A stretch of DNA of 12,815 bases from Gonium pectorale (GCA_001584585.1 LSYV01000524.1:1-12815); one strand, 5' to 3'. Counted from the stretch's first letter, positions 1-9,387 are shown. A program made the numbers and translations. Notes: generated from the letters alone by a model not told the origin.

Positions 1-144
1 TCCTCGTGTCCCGATGTCCTCATGTCCCGATGTCCTCGTGTCCCCGCTGTCCTCGTGTCCCGATGTCCTCGTGTCCCGCTGTCCTCGTGTCCCGCTGTCC
101 TCGTGTCCCGATGTCCTCGTGTCCTGATGTCCTCGTGTCCTGCG
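1..144. repeat. 16-bp minisatellite (about 9 units) in a UPRT intron
   Basis: A tandem array with consensus unit TCCTCGTGTCCCGATG runs from the window edge. Units start at 1, 17, 33, 50, 66, 82, 98, 114 and 130; the one at 33 has an extra C (17 bp), and variation is mainly GATG versus GCTG plus a few C/T changes. It continues off the left edge, so total copy number is unknown. It lies just before the splice acceptor at 161-163, so its C/T-rich top strand probably also acts as the polypyrimidine region of the intron. Open frames across it are by-products of the repeat, since the unit carries no stop in some frames. Confidence 0.95.
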
Positions 145-163
145 CACGCATACGCATACGCAG

Positions 164-1985
164 GCACCGCGCGGAGGAGGCGGACGTCATCTACGAGAAG
201 CTGCCCTCCGACATCGCCGAGCGCCACGTGCTGCTGCTGGACCCGATGCTCACCACCGGCAGCACCGCCGTCAAGGCGATCCAGGTACGGCACAGGGGCA
301 GTACGGCACAGGGGCAGTACGGCACGGCACAGGGATGGGTCACGGGGCAAGAGGGAAGGGCCGCCGGGAGATTGACCTGCATGCGCGCTTGCTGTGTGGC
401 TGGTGTGGAAGCATGGCGGGTATCGTCGGGCCGACGATACCCGTCCCCGATCTGACCATGTATCATCGCTTTGGGGTGCGCTTTGGCGTTTGTCATCAGC
501 CGTGACGCGTCCAAGGGGCCGCGTCCGTGGGCGCTGCTCGCCGCCCCCTCCCTCCCCCCGGGCCCGCACGCCGGACGGGACAAACGCTGCTGGCGCCCAG
601 CCTGTTGACATTGTCCAACCTCCCCCGACCCCCGGCCCCCAGATCCTCAAGGACCGGGGCGTCGCCGAGGAGCGCATCCTGTTCCTCACCATCATCGCCG
701 CGCCCGAGGGAATCATCAGGGTGCGGGCCCTCTCTTCCCAACACGGGGGGTCGGTCAGGCGGGGCGCCGGCAGGCGCTCGGGAGGGGAAGGCATTCAGGC
801 GATGGCTCCGAGGCGGGGAGGGGCAGCGGGACACGGACGAACCGGCTGTCGGCCTAGTAAATGCTCTCTCCCACCGCCCGTGTCCCCAGGGTGGCTGCCC
901 CGGCGAGAGACTTCAGCATTGCCCGTGCGCCGCACGACGCAGCGCCCCTCGCCATCGGCTGCTTGGATCCCTGTGCCTGTGCTTAGCCTCTCACGCCCGT
1001 CCCCCGCACGCCCCGCACGCCCCGCACGCCCCCCCCCCCCGCACGCCCCCCTGGCAGCTGGCACGCCCCCCGCCCGCACGGCCTCCCCCCCCCGCCAACC
1101 CCACGCCTCCCCGCCCCCCGGGCCGGCCGCTCCAACAGGTGTGCAGCATGTTCCCGTCCGTGCGGCTGCTGACCAGCGAGATCGACGACTACGTGGAGCA
1201 GGAGCGGGACAAGTACCAGCTGGTCCCCGGGGCGGGCAGCTACGGGGTGAGGGGCAGGGGCAGGGAGGGGGCGAGGGGTGTGGGGCAGGGGCAGGGAGGG
1301 GGCGGGGGAGTGGTCAGTCCGTGGGGAAGCTGTGCGAGACGGGTAAGTGGCTGCCAGGCGCGGTTCTGGAAGGCTGCCAGATACAGATGTGGTGGGGCGA
1401 GCTGGAGTGGCTGTGGGTGGCGCGGGAGTGTGTGTTGCCGCGGGCTACCAGCTGCCAGCTGCCAGGGCTAGGGCCACGGCGCCGTGCACGTGCCACCGGC
1501 CAGCCGGCCGCAGCCGCCAGCCCGGCCGCTCCAGCATGGTGGGGGCGCGACCGAGGACGGCGCTCACCGATCCACGGCCTCCTCCGCTGCCGGCCCTGCG
1601 CAGCGGTGGCAGGGCAGCTCGTGGGGCGCTATGCCCTGGCCCCCCGCTCTGCCCCCTGCTGGCCCTTGCGGTGCCGCCACGCCGTAACAACCGGACCTGG
1701 CTGGGGCCCTGGGACTGATTGACTCCGCCGGCGGCGACTGTATGCAAGGCCCCGTGCGCTCTTACCCCGCGGGTCGCCGGGACACGAGTCAACCTTGCTG
1801 TGTACACAGATCGCACCCCATGCAATGCAATCGTGCCCAAAGTCATAGTAACACTTACTTCCGTACCCGGGCGGCCGCTGACCCCAGTGACTGCCTGCGT
1901 GTGCTCGTCCAGTCACCACACCCCTGCCGCCCCGGGCTCGCCCCACTGCTGCCACCGCTCGCAGGACCGCTACTTCTGTCAATGA
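164..1985 (+). CDS. Uracil phosphoribosyltransferase domain, eukaryotic/UKL type (3' part, four exons)
   Basis: This enzyme class converts uracil and PRPP to UMP and pyrophosphate in pyrimidine salvage. Coding exons are 164-284, 643-720, 1139-1246 and 1965-1985 (stop TGA 1983-1985), giving 108 complete C-terminal residues; the three internal introns are all GT-AG and phase 0, and the upstream intron ends in CAG at 161-163. Visible motifs are YEKLPSDIAERHVLLLDP, the PRPP-binding loop DPMLTTGST (exon 1), APEGI (exon 2), LLTSEID and the start of the uracil-binding loop VPGAGSYG (exon 3), completed by DRYF in exon 4. These match the uridine-kinase-like/eukaryotic UPRT type better than the bacterial or plastid UPP type. 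In plants this domain is often the C-terminal half of a uridine kinase fusion; whether that holds here cannot be seen because the 5' exons are missing. The last exon has only six codons, and the protein ends in FCQ where relatives usually end in F-G-T plus an acidic residue. Confidence 0.92.
285..331 (+). repeat. 16-bp tandem duplication covering the splice donor of a UPRT intron
   Basis: The unit GTACGGCACAGGGGCA occurs at 285-300 and 301-316, with a degraded third copy from 317 (GTACGGCACGGCACAGGG). The first copy begins exactly at the splice donor after exon 164-284, so the donor-like string GTACGG is present three times at 16-bp spacing. The first is assigned as the real donor because it follows CAG and keeps the family alignment without insertion. 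Confidence 0.9.
417..443. repeat. Perfect inverted repeat (13-bp arms, 1-nt spacer) in a UPRT intron
   Basis: CGGGTATCGTCGG at 417-429 is followed by one G and then by its exact reverse complement CCGACGATACCCG at 431-443. With a single-base centre it would form a cruciform in DNA, or an intermolecular duplex or strained hairpin in RNA. It lies in the middle of intron 285-642. Function unknown; it may be the remains of a mobile element or a local inversion-duplication. Confidence 0.9.
1002..1044 (+). repeat. 9-bp CCCCGCACG tandem repeat with poly-C run in a UPRT intron
   Basis: Three perfect copies of CCCCGCACG lie at 1002-1028, followed by 11 consecutive C (1029-1039) and another GCACG. More C-rich DNA continues to the acceptor at 1136-1138, so this forms the C-rich 3' half of the intron. 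The poly-C run is a likely place for sequencing or length error. Confidence 0.88.
1247..1313 (+). repeat. G-rich repeat at the 5' end of the last UPRT intron
   Basis: Directly after exon 1139-1246 the intron starts GTGAGG and continues with repeated GGGGCAGGGAGGGGGCG blocks; a block of GGGGCAGGGGCAGGGAGGGGGCG occurs twice (from about 1252 and 1284). Many runs of three or more G make a G-quadruplex in the pre-mRNA possible (inference). Confidence 0.75.
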
Positions 1986-2019
1986 TAGGGCCAGCAGAGG
2001 CATAGCAGCAACTGTGGAC

Positions 2020-2165
2020 GGAGCCGGAGGTGGAGGCGGAGGCGGAGCCCGAGGCGGGGGCGGGCGCTTGGAGTGGCGCTCATGGCGGCGTCTGCAGCTG
2101 TGGTGGCGGCGGCTGCTGCAGTGGTGGCGGCGGCCATAGTGATGTCGGCGGCGGCAGACGCTGGC
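2020..2165 (+). repeat. GGC/GGAGGC-rich simple repeats after the UPRT stop
   Basis: 2020-2065 is built from GGAGGC/GGAGCC-like hexamers. A 21-bp imperfect tandem duplication (a CTGCAG-containing start, then TGGTGGCGGCGG) lies at 2092-2112 and 2113-2133, followed by more GGC triplets. An open frame rich in Ala and Val across it is an effect of the triplets. It probably lies in the UPRT 3' UTR. Confidence 0.7.
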
Positions 2166-2724
2166 GGCCACGATGATCTTGCCCAGGAGCGGTCATTCAA
2201 GGGCGGCTTGCATGCCTTCATCCTGCAGCCTCCTACGTCCTTGTGGCCACCGGGAGCGCCATCGCCCACCCATATTCGCTGGTCCTGAAACCCAATTGTG
2301 TGCATGCCTTGCCCGTACGGGGGCTTCCAGGGACCTGACACGTCGGCGCTCTTTTGCCGAGTGACTGGAGGAGCTGCGACTTGATGAGACTGAGAGTTGG
2401 CTTGGGAATGTCAAGAGTCGAAATGTTTATCAATGCCTTCCCTTTCTCGTGCCCCGTTTCGACCGTGACGCACTTTTGCCGTACACTGCCGTACCTGCAT
2501 GAACATTTATACTTCTCGTCGCGGGGAGTGGGGGTGACCCGGCCCCACCCGCGTTGTGCGTCCCGACTAGGTAACCCGGGCAGGAATGTGCGGCCGCTGT
2601 GCAGCCCCGGTCGCACGCTTCATGTGAGGGGGCTCCCAACCACGTTCACGTCCCGGGGCACGGCAGTGCCAGCCGCCGAGTACGGTGCGGTACCTCGGTG
2701 GCTGTCTAGCGTAGCTCGCTCCTG

Positions 2725-2742
2725 TGTACGGCATGCCGTACA
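2725..2742. repeat. 18-bp perfect palindrome TGTACGGCATGCCGTACA
   Basis: TGTACGGCATGCCGTACA equals its own reverse complement. It carries GTAC near both ends (2726-2729 and 2738-2741). It sits among several other closely paired GTAC sites between 2480 and 2790. A dimeric DNA-binding protein site is possible; no function is shown by sequence alone. Confidence 0.85.
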
Positions 2743-4149
2743 GCGTGGACACGCATGTTGGGTGATGAGGGGGGTCACGTACTTGTACAAGGCAGATAGT
2801 GGACTGGCGAGTTGGATGCACACTCAGTCAGACAGAGAGGCAACCGCGCGACGTTTGTTTCGGTTAGATGCTGTAGCTGTGGAGCATGTGACGCCGTGTG
2901 TATGGTATCGTGTCCGGCATTGAAGAGTGGCCGTAGTAGTGTTGCCAGGCGCCATGGGCAGGGGCCCCGCGTGCCTGACAGGGCCTCTTGCATGGTCGGT
3001 TGGGGGGGAGGGGCGTTTAGGGCTCTGGAGCTTCCTGTTGTGGAGCCGAGCAGCTGGGCTCGTCTGGCGAATACAGACAGCTGCCAGGCCTTGACGGGAG
3101 TTTCTAGTTCCTAAGTACATCACCGCAGTGTGTATGTTGCCTTCTTTCGTGCTCTCCTTCTTTCGCGTTAGTGGCTTTGGCAGAGGACTTGGCTTTGGGT
3201 CGTCGCTGCCCGGGATGAGCGACTGCTGCGGGCGCGGGTGAGCGCACGCAAGCGTCAGCTGCGACAGACCTGCGCCTTGTCCGCCTGCTCCTGTCACCCG
3301 CATCCGGGTGGATAACTCGTGAGCCGTGTCTGCTCCTCCTCTTCAGTGACTTCAGTAGCTCTCCGCTGTGCCAGTGACTCAAGACAAGCCAGGAAAACGC
3401 CGGGCCCTGGCTGAAGCTAGGGCCTCGCCACGGCGGTACCGCCCGGAACGTAGGTGGGACACCGCACGGGGCTTGACAATTGGCAACATTTTAAGGTGGC
3501 GTCTCGTGACCCCCCCACCCCACCCGGGGGGCGGCTCCCTGGCACGCCAGCTGCCCGGCTGCGAGCAACGGCCACGTTGGTGCGTTGGCGTATCTTAACG
3601 TTGCGTGGGCATGAGAAAGGAGGAGCACGGCTCGTGCCAGCTTTCAGCTCGTGGGGCCAACTTGCTGGCGAGCTAGGACGTTCGCCGTTCCCCTATGTAC
3701 CGATCCTGGGACGGAAGCAACCCCCCGAACCGCCTCTTCATACCAATTGTTTGCTGGCTTTGCCACTTGTGTGGCGTGCCCTTCCTGGGGCCGCTGGGGC
3801 CGACGCCCGTATGCCCCTCCATGCCTCTCGTACCTCCAGCAGCGCGCACCCTTGCCCACGCCATGCCAGCGCCCCTGAACGCCACGGCTGCCAGAGACGA
3901 CCCCTTCCAAGTACCTGCCATGTCACTTCTTCTCGCCAGTCTCTACCTGTGTGCTATGCAACGGTTAACCGGAAACGGTTGTAGACCGGGCGACGCCACT
4001 CGTTGACTCTTACATTAAAGATGATCGGATCACGGGTTCACAAGGCGGTCTAAACCGGCCGAAACCGCCAAATACCATGGCCGACCAGTCGTAGACCCGA
4101 GGCAGCAAGAGAAGCATCTGCACTCCGTTGAAGAATGCAAGAAGGTAAC

Positions 4150-4174
4150 GATAATATGATAATATGATAATAAT
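4150..4174 (+). repeat. AT-rich 8-bp tandem repeat (GATAATAT)
   Basis: GATAATAT at 4150-4157 and 4158-4165 is followed by GATAATAAT at 4166-4174. It is the most AT-rich stretch in an otherwise GC-rich window and lies about 400 bp upstream of the transporter start codon. It could be a promoter-proximal, easily melted or nucleosome-poor element (inference). Confidence 0.8.
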
Positions 4175-4289
4175 CATTTTAGGAGGCTCAACGCGGTGGT
4201 CCGGGCTCACAAGCCGCCAGATCGCTTCTCTGCGTTGGCGTCGATGTGTCTCCGAAACCGGTACGTCATTGCTTGCGGCGCCCCGAACT

Positions 4290-4294
4290 TGTAA
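4290..4294 (+). terminator. Possible TGTAA poly(A) signal for the UPRT gene
   Basis: TGTAA is the usual volvocine-alga poly(A) signal, and this is the only copy on the + strand between the UPRT stop (1985) and the transporter ATG (4568). Use by UPRT would mean a 3' UTR of about 2.3 kb, which is long; it may be a chance match and UPRT may use another signal. Confidence 0.3.
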
Positions 4295-4567
4295 TTCCTG
4301 GGATCGCGACGTTGGCACAAGGCGCTTCGGTCTCCCGTAGCCTACTTTACCCGCGTGCATACGCTCCGTCTCGGGGTGCTCTGCGCGTGCCGCGGCGGAT
4401 TGCGAGGCACGCCAGGGCTGAGAGAGTCCCGCACCACCTGAACGCGGTAATGCGCGCGTAGGGAAGACGGAAGCCTATCCCTAACACCTCTCGGTCTATT
4501 CACGCTCGGACTGTGCTTCTTCTTGCCTCTGCATTATCTACTCACTGCACTATCTAATCACGTAAAG

Positions 4568-7500
4568 ATGGCAAACACCAGTGTGACGTATCCAGTTTTG
4601 GGCGTGTATCTTCTGTTGGTTCTGGGCGCCGGCATCCTTGCCTCGGTGCAGACCTTCCGGCAAGGCTATGGCGCCCACAAGGATAAGGTGGGTCGTGCGC
4701 CAATGCCATCGCATTGTTTACATGCCGCGCCCGGGCAGGCCTTCTCGCGCCAGCCGCCACGACCGTCAGACGCGAGGCCGCATTGGTGTGCTGGTCCAGT
4801 CAATCTGAGCAATGGATCCTCAGATGTGATGTATCGCCGTTTTGCGTGCAGCGTGCTCTGCCTCGTGTAGCTCTGAGGTGTTGGCCTGGCTGTCGGCCCC
4901 GATGCGCAGGTCCGCGAGCACTTCCTCGCTGGAAAAGGACTGGGCACATTTGTCTGGTTCTGGACCATGATGGCTTCCCTCTTTTCCGGCTACTCCGTCT
5001 CAGGGTGAGGCCTTTTACGACGTCACGCTACGCTGACCATACCTACGCACCCGCGCAGACCGTGTCGCCCCCGTCCCAATCTAGTCTCCGCTGCCCCGTC
5101 TGCCGTAACTCCGATACTTCCGCAACCCCCACAAGTCCTCACATGCTCCCTTCCGCTCCCCCCTCCCCCCCGCCTCCCCCCTCCCCCGAGTCCACAATCA
5201 CTCACCCTCACCCTCACCCCCCCCCTTCCCCACACACAGCATCGTGCACGAGGCCTACACCCAGGGCTGGATCGCCACGCGGTGGATTCCCGCCGGCGTG
5301 GGCCTGTACATCGCCTTCGCCATCATGGCCCCGCGCCTGCACGCCCTGTCCAAGCGCCGCGGCTACTACACGCTGTCGCAGGTCATCTTCGACCGCTTCT
5401 CCCGGCCCAGCTCGTCCCACCAGATCGTGAGTCGACTCTTGGGCGGAAGGGGATGGTATGGGCAGCTGTCTCCGGGAATGGCGCAACTGTCCATCATCGC
5501 GCGCGCGTAGCAGGCGCTTTTCGTCGCAGGCTGCGGCTACGGCACAGCGCTGCCGGGCGCGGTCGGGGCCGGTGCAGCCCGGGTGCTGGAGCTGCTCTCC
5601 AGGCCCTTCTCCGTGTGCTTGCGTCTCCTCCCCCTGTCTTCTCGGTCACTCCTCCGGCTTCCTTGCCCTGAGGTGGCCCTGGAGACACCCCTGCCCAAGC
5701 CCCACTCTGAACTAGAGACTGTTCCATAACCCTTTGATCCCCGTGTCTTCGTTCCCTTCCCTCTTCCCTCCCCGCTCGCTCCCCTCCCAATCCCCGCTCC
5801 CCGCCGCAGGTCGCCCACGCGCTGGCGATCGTGTCGTTCTTCTGCCTGCAGCTGCCGGTCTTCACCTACCTGATTACTCAGTTCCAGTCGGTGGGCCGCG
5901 AGGTGTTTACCTTCACGGGGGGCGCCATCAGCTACACCACCGCCATCAATGTGGCGGCGGCGGTGCTGCTCATTTGCGACCTGCTGGGCGGCATGCGCGC
6001 CGTGGCCTTCACGGGTAAGGGCAAGGGGGGAAAGGAGGGGAAGGGGAGGGGCGCGGGACAGGACGGGAACGGAATGGTGGGGTAAGGGGAGGTAATGGGC
6101 GTTGGCTCATTCGAGGGCAGGGCTTGGGGCCTGTTGGGGCGGCGGGGCGGACAGGCGAAGGGCAGGGGCGGAAGGGCTTGAAAGGCGGGCCTGAGTAGTT
6201 TGGTTGCGGCAGGGGCCGTCATTGCGAGGCATGATCCCGGGGGACAGAGGGTTGGAAGGCATTCTTAGTAGAGAAGCCCTGGGGCGCATACATCTCCGGA
6301 CCGTTGAAACTGGCTGAACGCTGCGGATGGAAGGGAGGGGCCAGGGCCCCCGATGTTTGCACTCCCGGATTTCGCCCCAAGCCGCGCCTCCCGGTGGTCC
6401 GTTGCATGTATGGACCACATGGCCGGGTGGTTTGATGGGGTTATTTAAAACGGAGGAGGATGCGATGCCGACCCGCGTGCGTGAACCTCCGAAACGTACC
6501 TAGCGGCTGCGCCCACTAGCCGTCGTGCCAACTGCTCAACGCCCCCCCCCCGTCGCCGACCCCCAACCGACCGCAGACGTGCTGCAGGGCATCGTGCTGT
6601 TTGCCGGCTCGATCGTGTTCCTCATCATTCAACGCACCGAGCTGGGCGGCCTGGAGGCGGCGAACGACTTCTGGTCGAACCCCGCCATCGGCAAGTACGG
6701 CACGCGCTTCTGGTCTATGCAGCACGTGCCCACCCGCCCCAACATCGTGGCCTACTTTGACTTCGTCGCCAAGACGACGGTCGCCGCCACCATGTTCCCC
6801 CACCTCACCGCCCGCCTCTTCGCGGCCGAGAGCAGCTTTGTCATCCGGCGAGGCATGTCGCTCATGGTGTTCACCTTCTTCGTCGTGCAGCTCAGCTCGA
6901 TGATTACGGGCTGGGTCGCCTCGGCCGCCATCCCCTCACTCGCCCGCGGCGAGAGCGCCTTTGGCAAGCTGCTCCGCGTGGTGGCGGACCGCGGCAGCGG
7001 CCAGGCCTTTGCCGCCGCGCTGCTGCTGGCCTCGGCCATCTGCGCCATGATGTCGACGGCCGACTCTGCGCTGCTCGCCTGCAGCCAGATGTGGGTGCGC
7101 GACATCTACACCAAGTACCTGCGCCCGCGCGCGGGGCAGGTGGAGCAGCTCATCTTCGGCAAGCTCGTTGCCGTGTGCGCGCTGGCGATTGGCGTGACGC
7201 TGGGCAACTACTCCATCGTGCACAAGAAGCCCGACTTGAGCGGCCTGTTTGCGCTGCAGAACGTGACGCCCATCCACGTTACCCCGGCGGTGAGCTGGCT
7301 GGGGCGGGGCGGGGGAGCCTGGGAAGTGTGAGGAACCCCAGAGGGGATCCCAGAGTGAGATCCTATGGGGATTGCATGTGATTGCAGGTGCATGTGGGTG
7401 TAGGGAGCATTCGATGGGAGTGCGCGGACGTGGAGCATCCACATCTTTATATCCTCGCCCCCGCCACCCGTACAACCTGACCGCGCGTGCTTCACTCTTG

Positions 7501-8388
7501 CCCTCGTCGTCCTCAAACCAGAGTTTGCCCACTGACTGAGTAAACCTCCTCTTACCTCCGCCGCCCCTCACCCGGCCCCACCAGATTTGGCTGGGCCTCC
7601 ACTGGCGCGGCCTGCGCGGCGAGGCGGTCCTCGTGGGCATGCTCACTGGTTTGGGCGTCACCCTGGGCCTGGCGTTCTCGGAGCATAACACGGCGCGCGC
7701 CAACGGCTCGGACATGACCAAGGTGGGCCTCTCTGGCGCCTGGATTGGCTTCTGCGCCAACATCGGCATCGTGGTGCTGCTGGGCGCCGCCATGGAGGCC
7801 TTCCCGCGCCTCTTCGGCATGGAGCCGCTGCCGCCCGCGCCAACGGAGGTGCAGGAGATTGACGACAACGAGGACGGCTGCGAGCACGACTCGGCCGCCG
7901 CCAGCACCAGCAGCTCGGGCGAGCTGGACGAGGCGGCCGCGGCCGCCGCCGCCGCCAAGGGCATGATTGAGGAGCCCGTCGCTGACGCCAAGCCCGCCGC
8001 CGCCGCTGGCCCCTCGCTGCCGCCGCTGGCACACTTCGTCCCGCGCCACCTGGAGATTGGCACCCACCGCGACCGTACGCTGCGGCCCGCTTATTGGATC
8101 CTCATGTTTGTCATCCTGCTCTTCACGGTGCCCTTTTACCGCGTGCCCATGTCGTGGGATGGCTACGTGGGCTCCATTGGCGCCTGGCCCTTCACCTCGC
8201 TGTTCCTGTCGGGCGTGCTCGCCGTCATGGGCGCCTTCACCTTCACGTACTTGTGGGAGGACTACAAGCCCGTCAGGGAGGCCCCCCCGGTGGCCACCGC
8301 CGAGCTCGAGATCCCCGCCGCGGTGCAGCCCGTCAAGGACGCGGGCGGCGCGACGGTGGCGGTGATTGCGGGGGCCAAGGAGCCGTGA
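4568..8388 (+). CDS. Sodium:solute symporter (SSS) family transporter, complete, six exons
   Basis: A multi-pass cation-coupled solute transporter of the SSS family (TC 2.A.21), closer in look to PutP/PanF-like members than to urea transporter DUR3; substrate unknown. Exons are 4568-4687, 4910-5004, 5240-5426, 5810-6014, 6577-7289 and 7585-8388 (stop TGA 8386-8388): 2124 nt, 707 residues, intron phases 0, 2, 0, 1, 0. The ATG is the first in frame and has a strong context (AAAGATGGC). Hydrophobic segments start at residues 8-28. The core first helix has ASLFSGY (62-68). FTD-VLQG (201-207) spans an exon junction. FPHLTAR (276-282) is the family's PHxxxR element. AMMST (359-363) aligns with the Na2-site A-x-x-S-T of PutP, followed by ADSALL and RDIY. 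Residues about 519-608 are a hydrophilic acidic/Ala-rich loop with eight consecutive Ala (557-564), followed by two more membrane segments (about 610-630 and 635-660) and a tail of about 45 residues. Location (plasma or internal membrane) is not evident. Confidence 0.92.
5158..5236 (+). repeat. Pyrimidine/poly-C tract and CTCACC hexamers before a transporter acceptor
   Basis: The 3' half of intron 5005-5239 is almost pure C with some T, including CCCTCCCCCC-type runs and repeated CTCACC hexamers around 5201-5218, ending CACACACAG. This serves as an unusually C-rich polypyrimidine tract. The simple sequence is prone to length variation. Confidence 0.75.
6250..6455 (+). repeat. Dispersed intronic repeat, copy A
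   Basis: This stretch in transporter intron 6015-6576 shares two blocks with DNA at 12246-12410. The first block (6252-6297) starts with GGAAGGCATTCTTAGTAGAG and goes on to GGGGCGCAT. The second (about 6387-6445) includes a small stem-loop, GTCC and GGAC separated by 11 nt containing GCATG, then GGCCGG-GGTTTGA. The middle is poorly conserved. No coding potential. It may be a short non-autonomous mobile element of unknown class. Confidence 0.75.
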
Positions 8389-9382
8389 AGGGAAGGGCGT
8401 GCGGCTTTGTGGAGGATGTATGGAGGGCGGGGTTGTGGGTGCCGGTGGTTGGTCTGAAGGGCGAGTGGCGCTGTGGCGGAGCGGCGGCGACGTGGCATGG
8501 CGAGGTGTGGTGCTGGTGCTGGTGTCGGGCTGGGGCTCTCGGGACGGGGGTGGTGTGCGGTGCGAGGGCGGCGCGAACGGATGAGCGAGGGGGTGTCTAT
8601 ATCGGCGAGGCGCGTGATCCGGTCGTGCGGTGTGGATGCCCGCGATTTTGTGTTCGTGTTTGTGTGTGTGTGTTTGGGGGTAGTTCCGTCCGTCGTAATC
8701 GAAGGCCGCCGGTTGAGGTGCGCGCTACCTCGACTGCCGACGCGTCCGGGTGTACTCGTGGCCCGGGTCACTCCTGACTCGTTGCAATGCCCTCGTGCAA
8801 TGCTGTGCTGCGCCGTGCTATGTGCCTCGGAATGCTCGCAAAGCCACTTATCGGCTGGCCGTTGATTGGCCGTTGGAGAATGGAAGATGACGGAAGCAAG
8901 CAAGAGTTTTGCGACGGTTGTGGCGGTGTGCGGGCTTTCGAGCTGCCGATGTCACGGCGGCCGGTCCCGCGGACTTGGGGGTTCCAATCAACCACGCATC
9001 TGCACTTCTACTTAGTAGTACGGTACTGCCCCCTCTGTCCACATGTATGCCATGCATGTGGCTGTCCTTGAATAACCGGTTGACGGGGAGGTTGGGCGCA
9101 GCTGTTGGGGTATTGCCGGACCTATGGAGCTGTGACCAATAAGGCTGCTGTTCAGGACGCGATTTATGAGAAGGGTGACACGGGAGGTGGGTGTGATCTG
9201 CGTGGCATGGCGTCTTCGTCTGTTTTGGATGGGGTCGGCGGCCGTCTGTCCCCGGATTGTGGCGTGGTTGGGGAGTCGACCTAGCCCGCCCCCAGCCTCG
9301 CAAGTCCGCACGAGCCTTGTTTCAGTGGCAACGTCGTGGCTCGTATGTATTGGAATTCAAACAATAATTTTGGGTTTTCTGC

Positions 9383-9387
9383 TGTAA
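9383..9387 (+). terminator. Candidate TGTAA poly(A) signal (transporter, proximal)
   Basis: First TGTAA on the + strand after the transporter stop at 8388. Cleavage would be expected about 10-20 nt downstream. A second copy at 9457 is an alternative. Confidence 0.5.

Larger units (their letters stand above)
1986..4567 (+). other. 2.6-kb non-coding stretch: UPRT 3' UTR, spacer and transporter upstream region
   Basis: No frame here shows the strong G/C third-position bias or any family resemblance seen in the neighbouring exons; the longest open frames (for example 2354-2923 and 3454-3984) look like chance. The start is UPRT 3' UTR with GGC-type repeats, the middle holds paired GTAC motifs, and the right part is relatively AT-rich and probably contains the transporter promoter and 5' UTR. 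The only TGTAA on the + strand is at 4290-4294, unusually far from the UPRT stop, so the UPRT transcript end is uncertain. Confidence 0.7.

Noticed and set aside
1..144. CRISPR-like array
   Set aside because: The 16-bp units are directly adjacent with no spacers, in a eukaryotic intron; it is a minisatellite.
394..1722. 442-codon + strand open frame overlapping UPRT
   Set aside because: Only 643-720 is a real exon in this frame. The rest runs through introns and is Pro/Arg/Gly-rich, as expected from GC-rich DNA lacking stops.
164..1985. Assignment as bacterial/plastid-type UPP uracil phosphoribosyltransferase
   Set aside because: The motifs (YEKLPSDI, LLTSEID, GDRYF) fit the eukaryotic/UKL type rather than the bacterial form.
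2354..2923. 189-codon + strand open frame after UPRT
   Set aside because: Codon use lacks the G/C third-position bias of the true exons, and the translation has no recognisable domain.
3454..3984. 176-codon + strand open frame
   Set aside because: Unbiased codons and a low-information Pro/Arg-rich translation; no splice or start context supports it.
4010..4360. - strand open frame of 116 codons with a hydrophobic stretch
   Set aside because: The hydrophobic part comes from the AT-rich repeat (ATT/ATA codons), not from biased coding sequence. A TGTAA directly overlapping its end is likely coincidence.
6936..8063. 375-codon - strand open frame opposite the transporter
   Set aside because: It is the antisense shadow of GC-biased transporter exons and crosses a well-supported intron; it has no recognisable family features.
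4568..8388. Assignment as urea transporter DUR3
   Set aside because: The general SSS fold is shared, but the first-helix and loop sequences do not resemble DUR3; substrate left open.
164..8388. Functional link between UPRT and the transporter (uracil uptake plus salvage)
   Set aside because: They share orientation but are separated by 2.6 kb in a eukaryotic genome, and nothing in the transporter sequence points to a nucleobase substrate.
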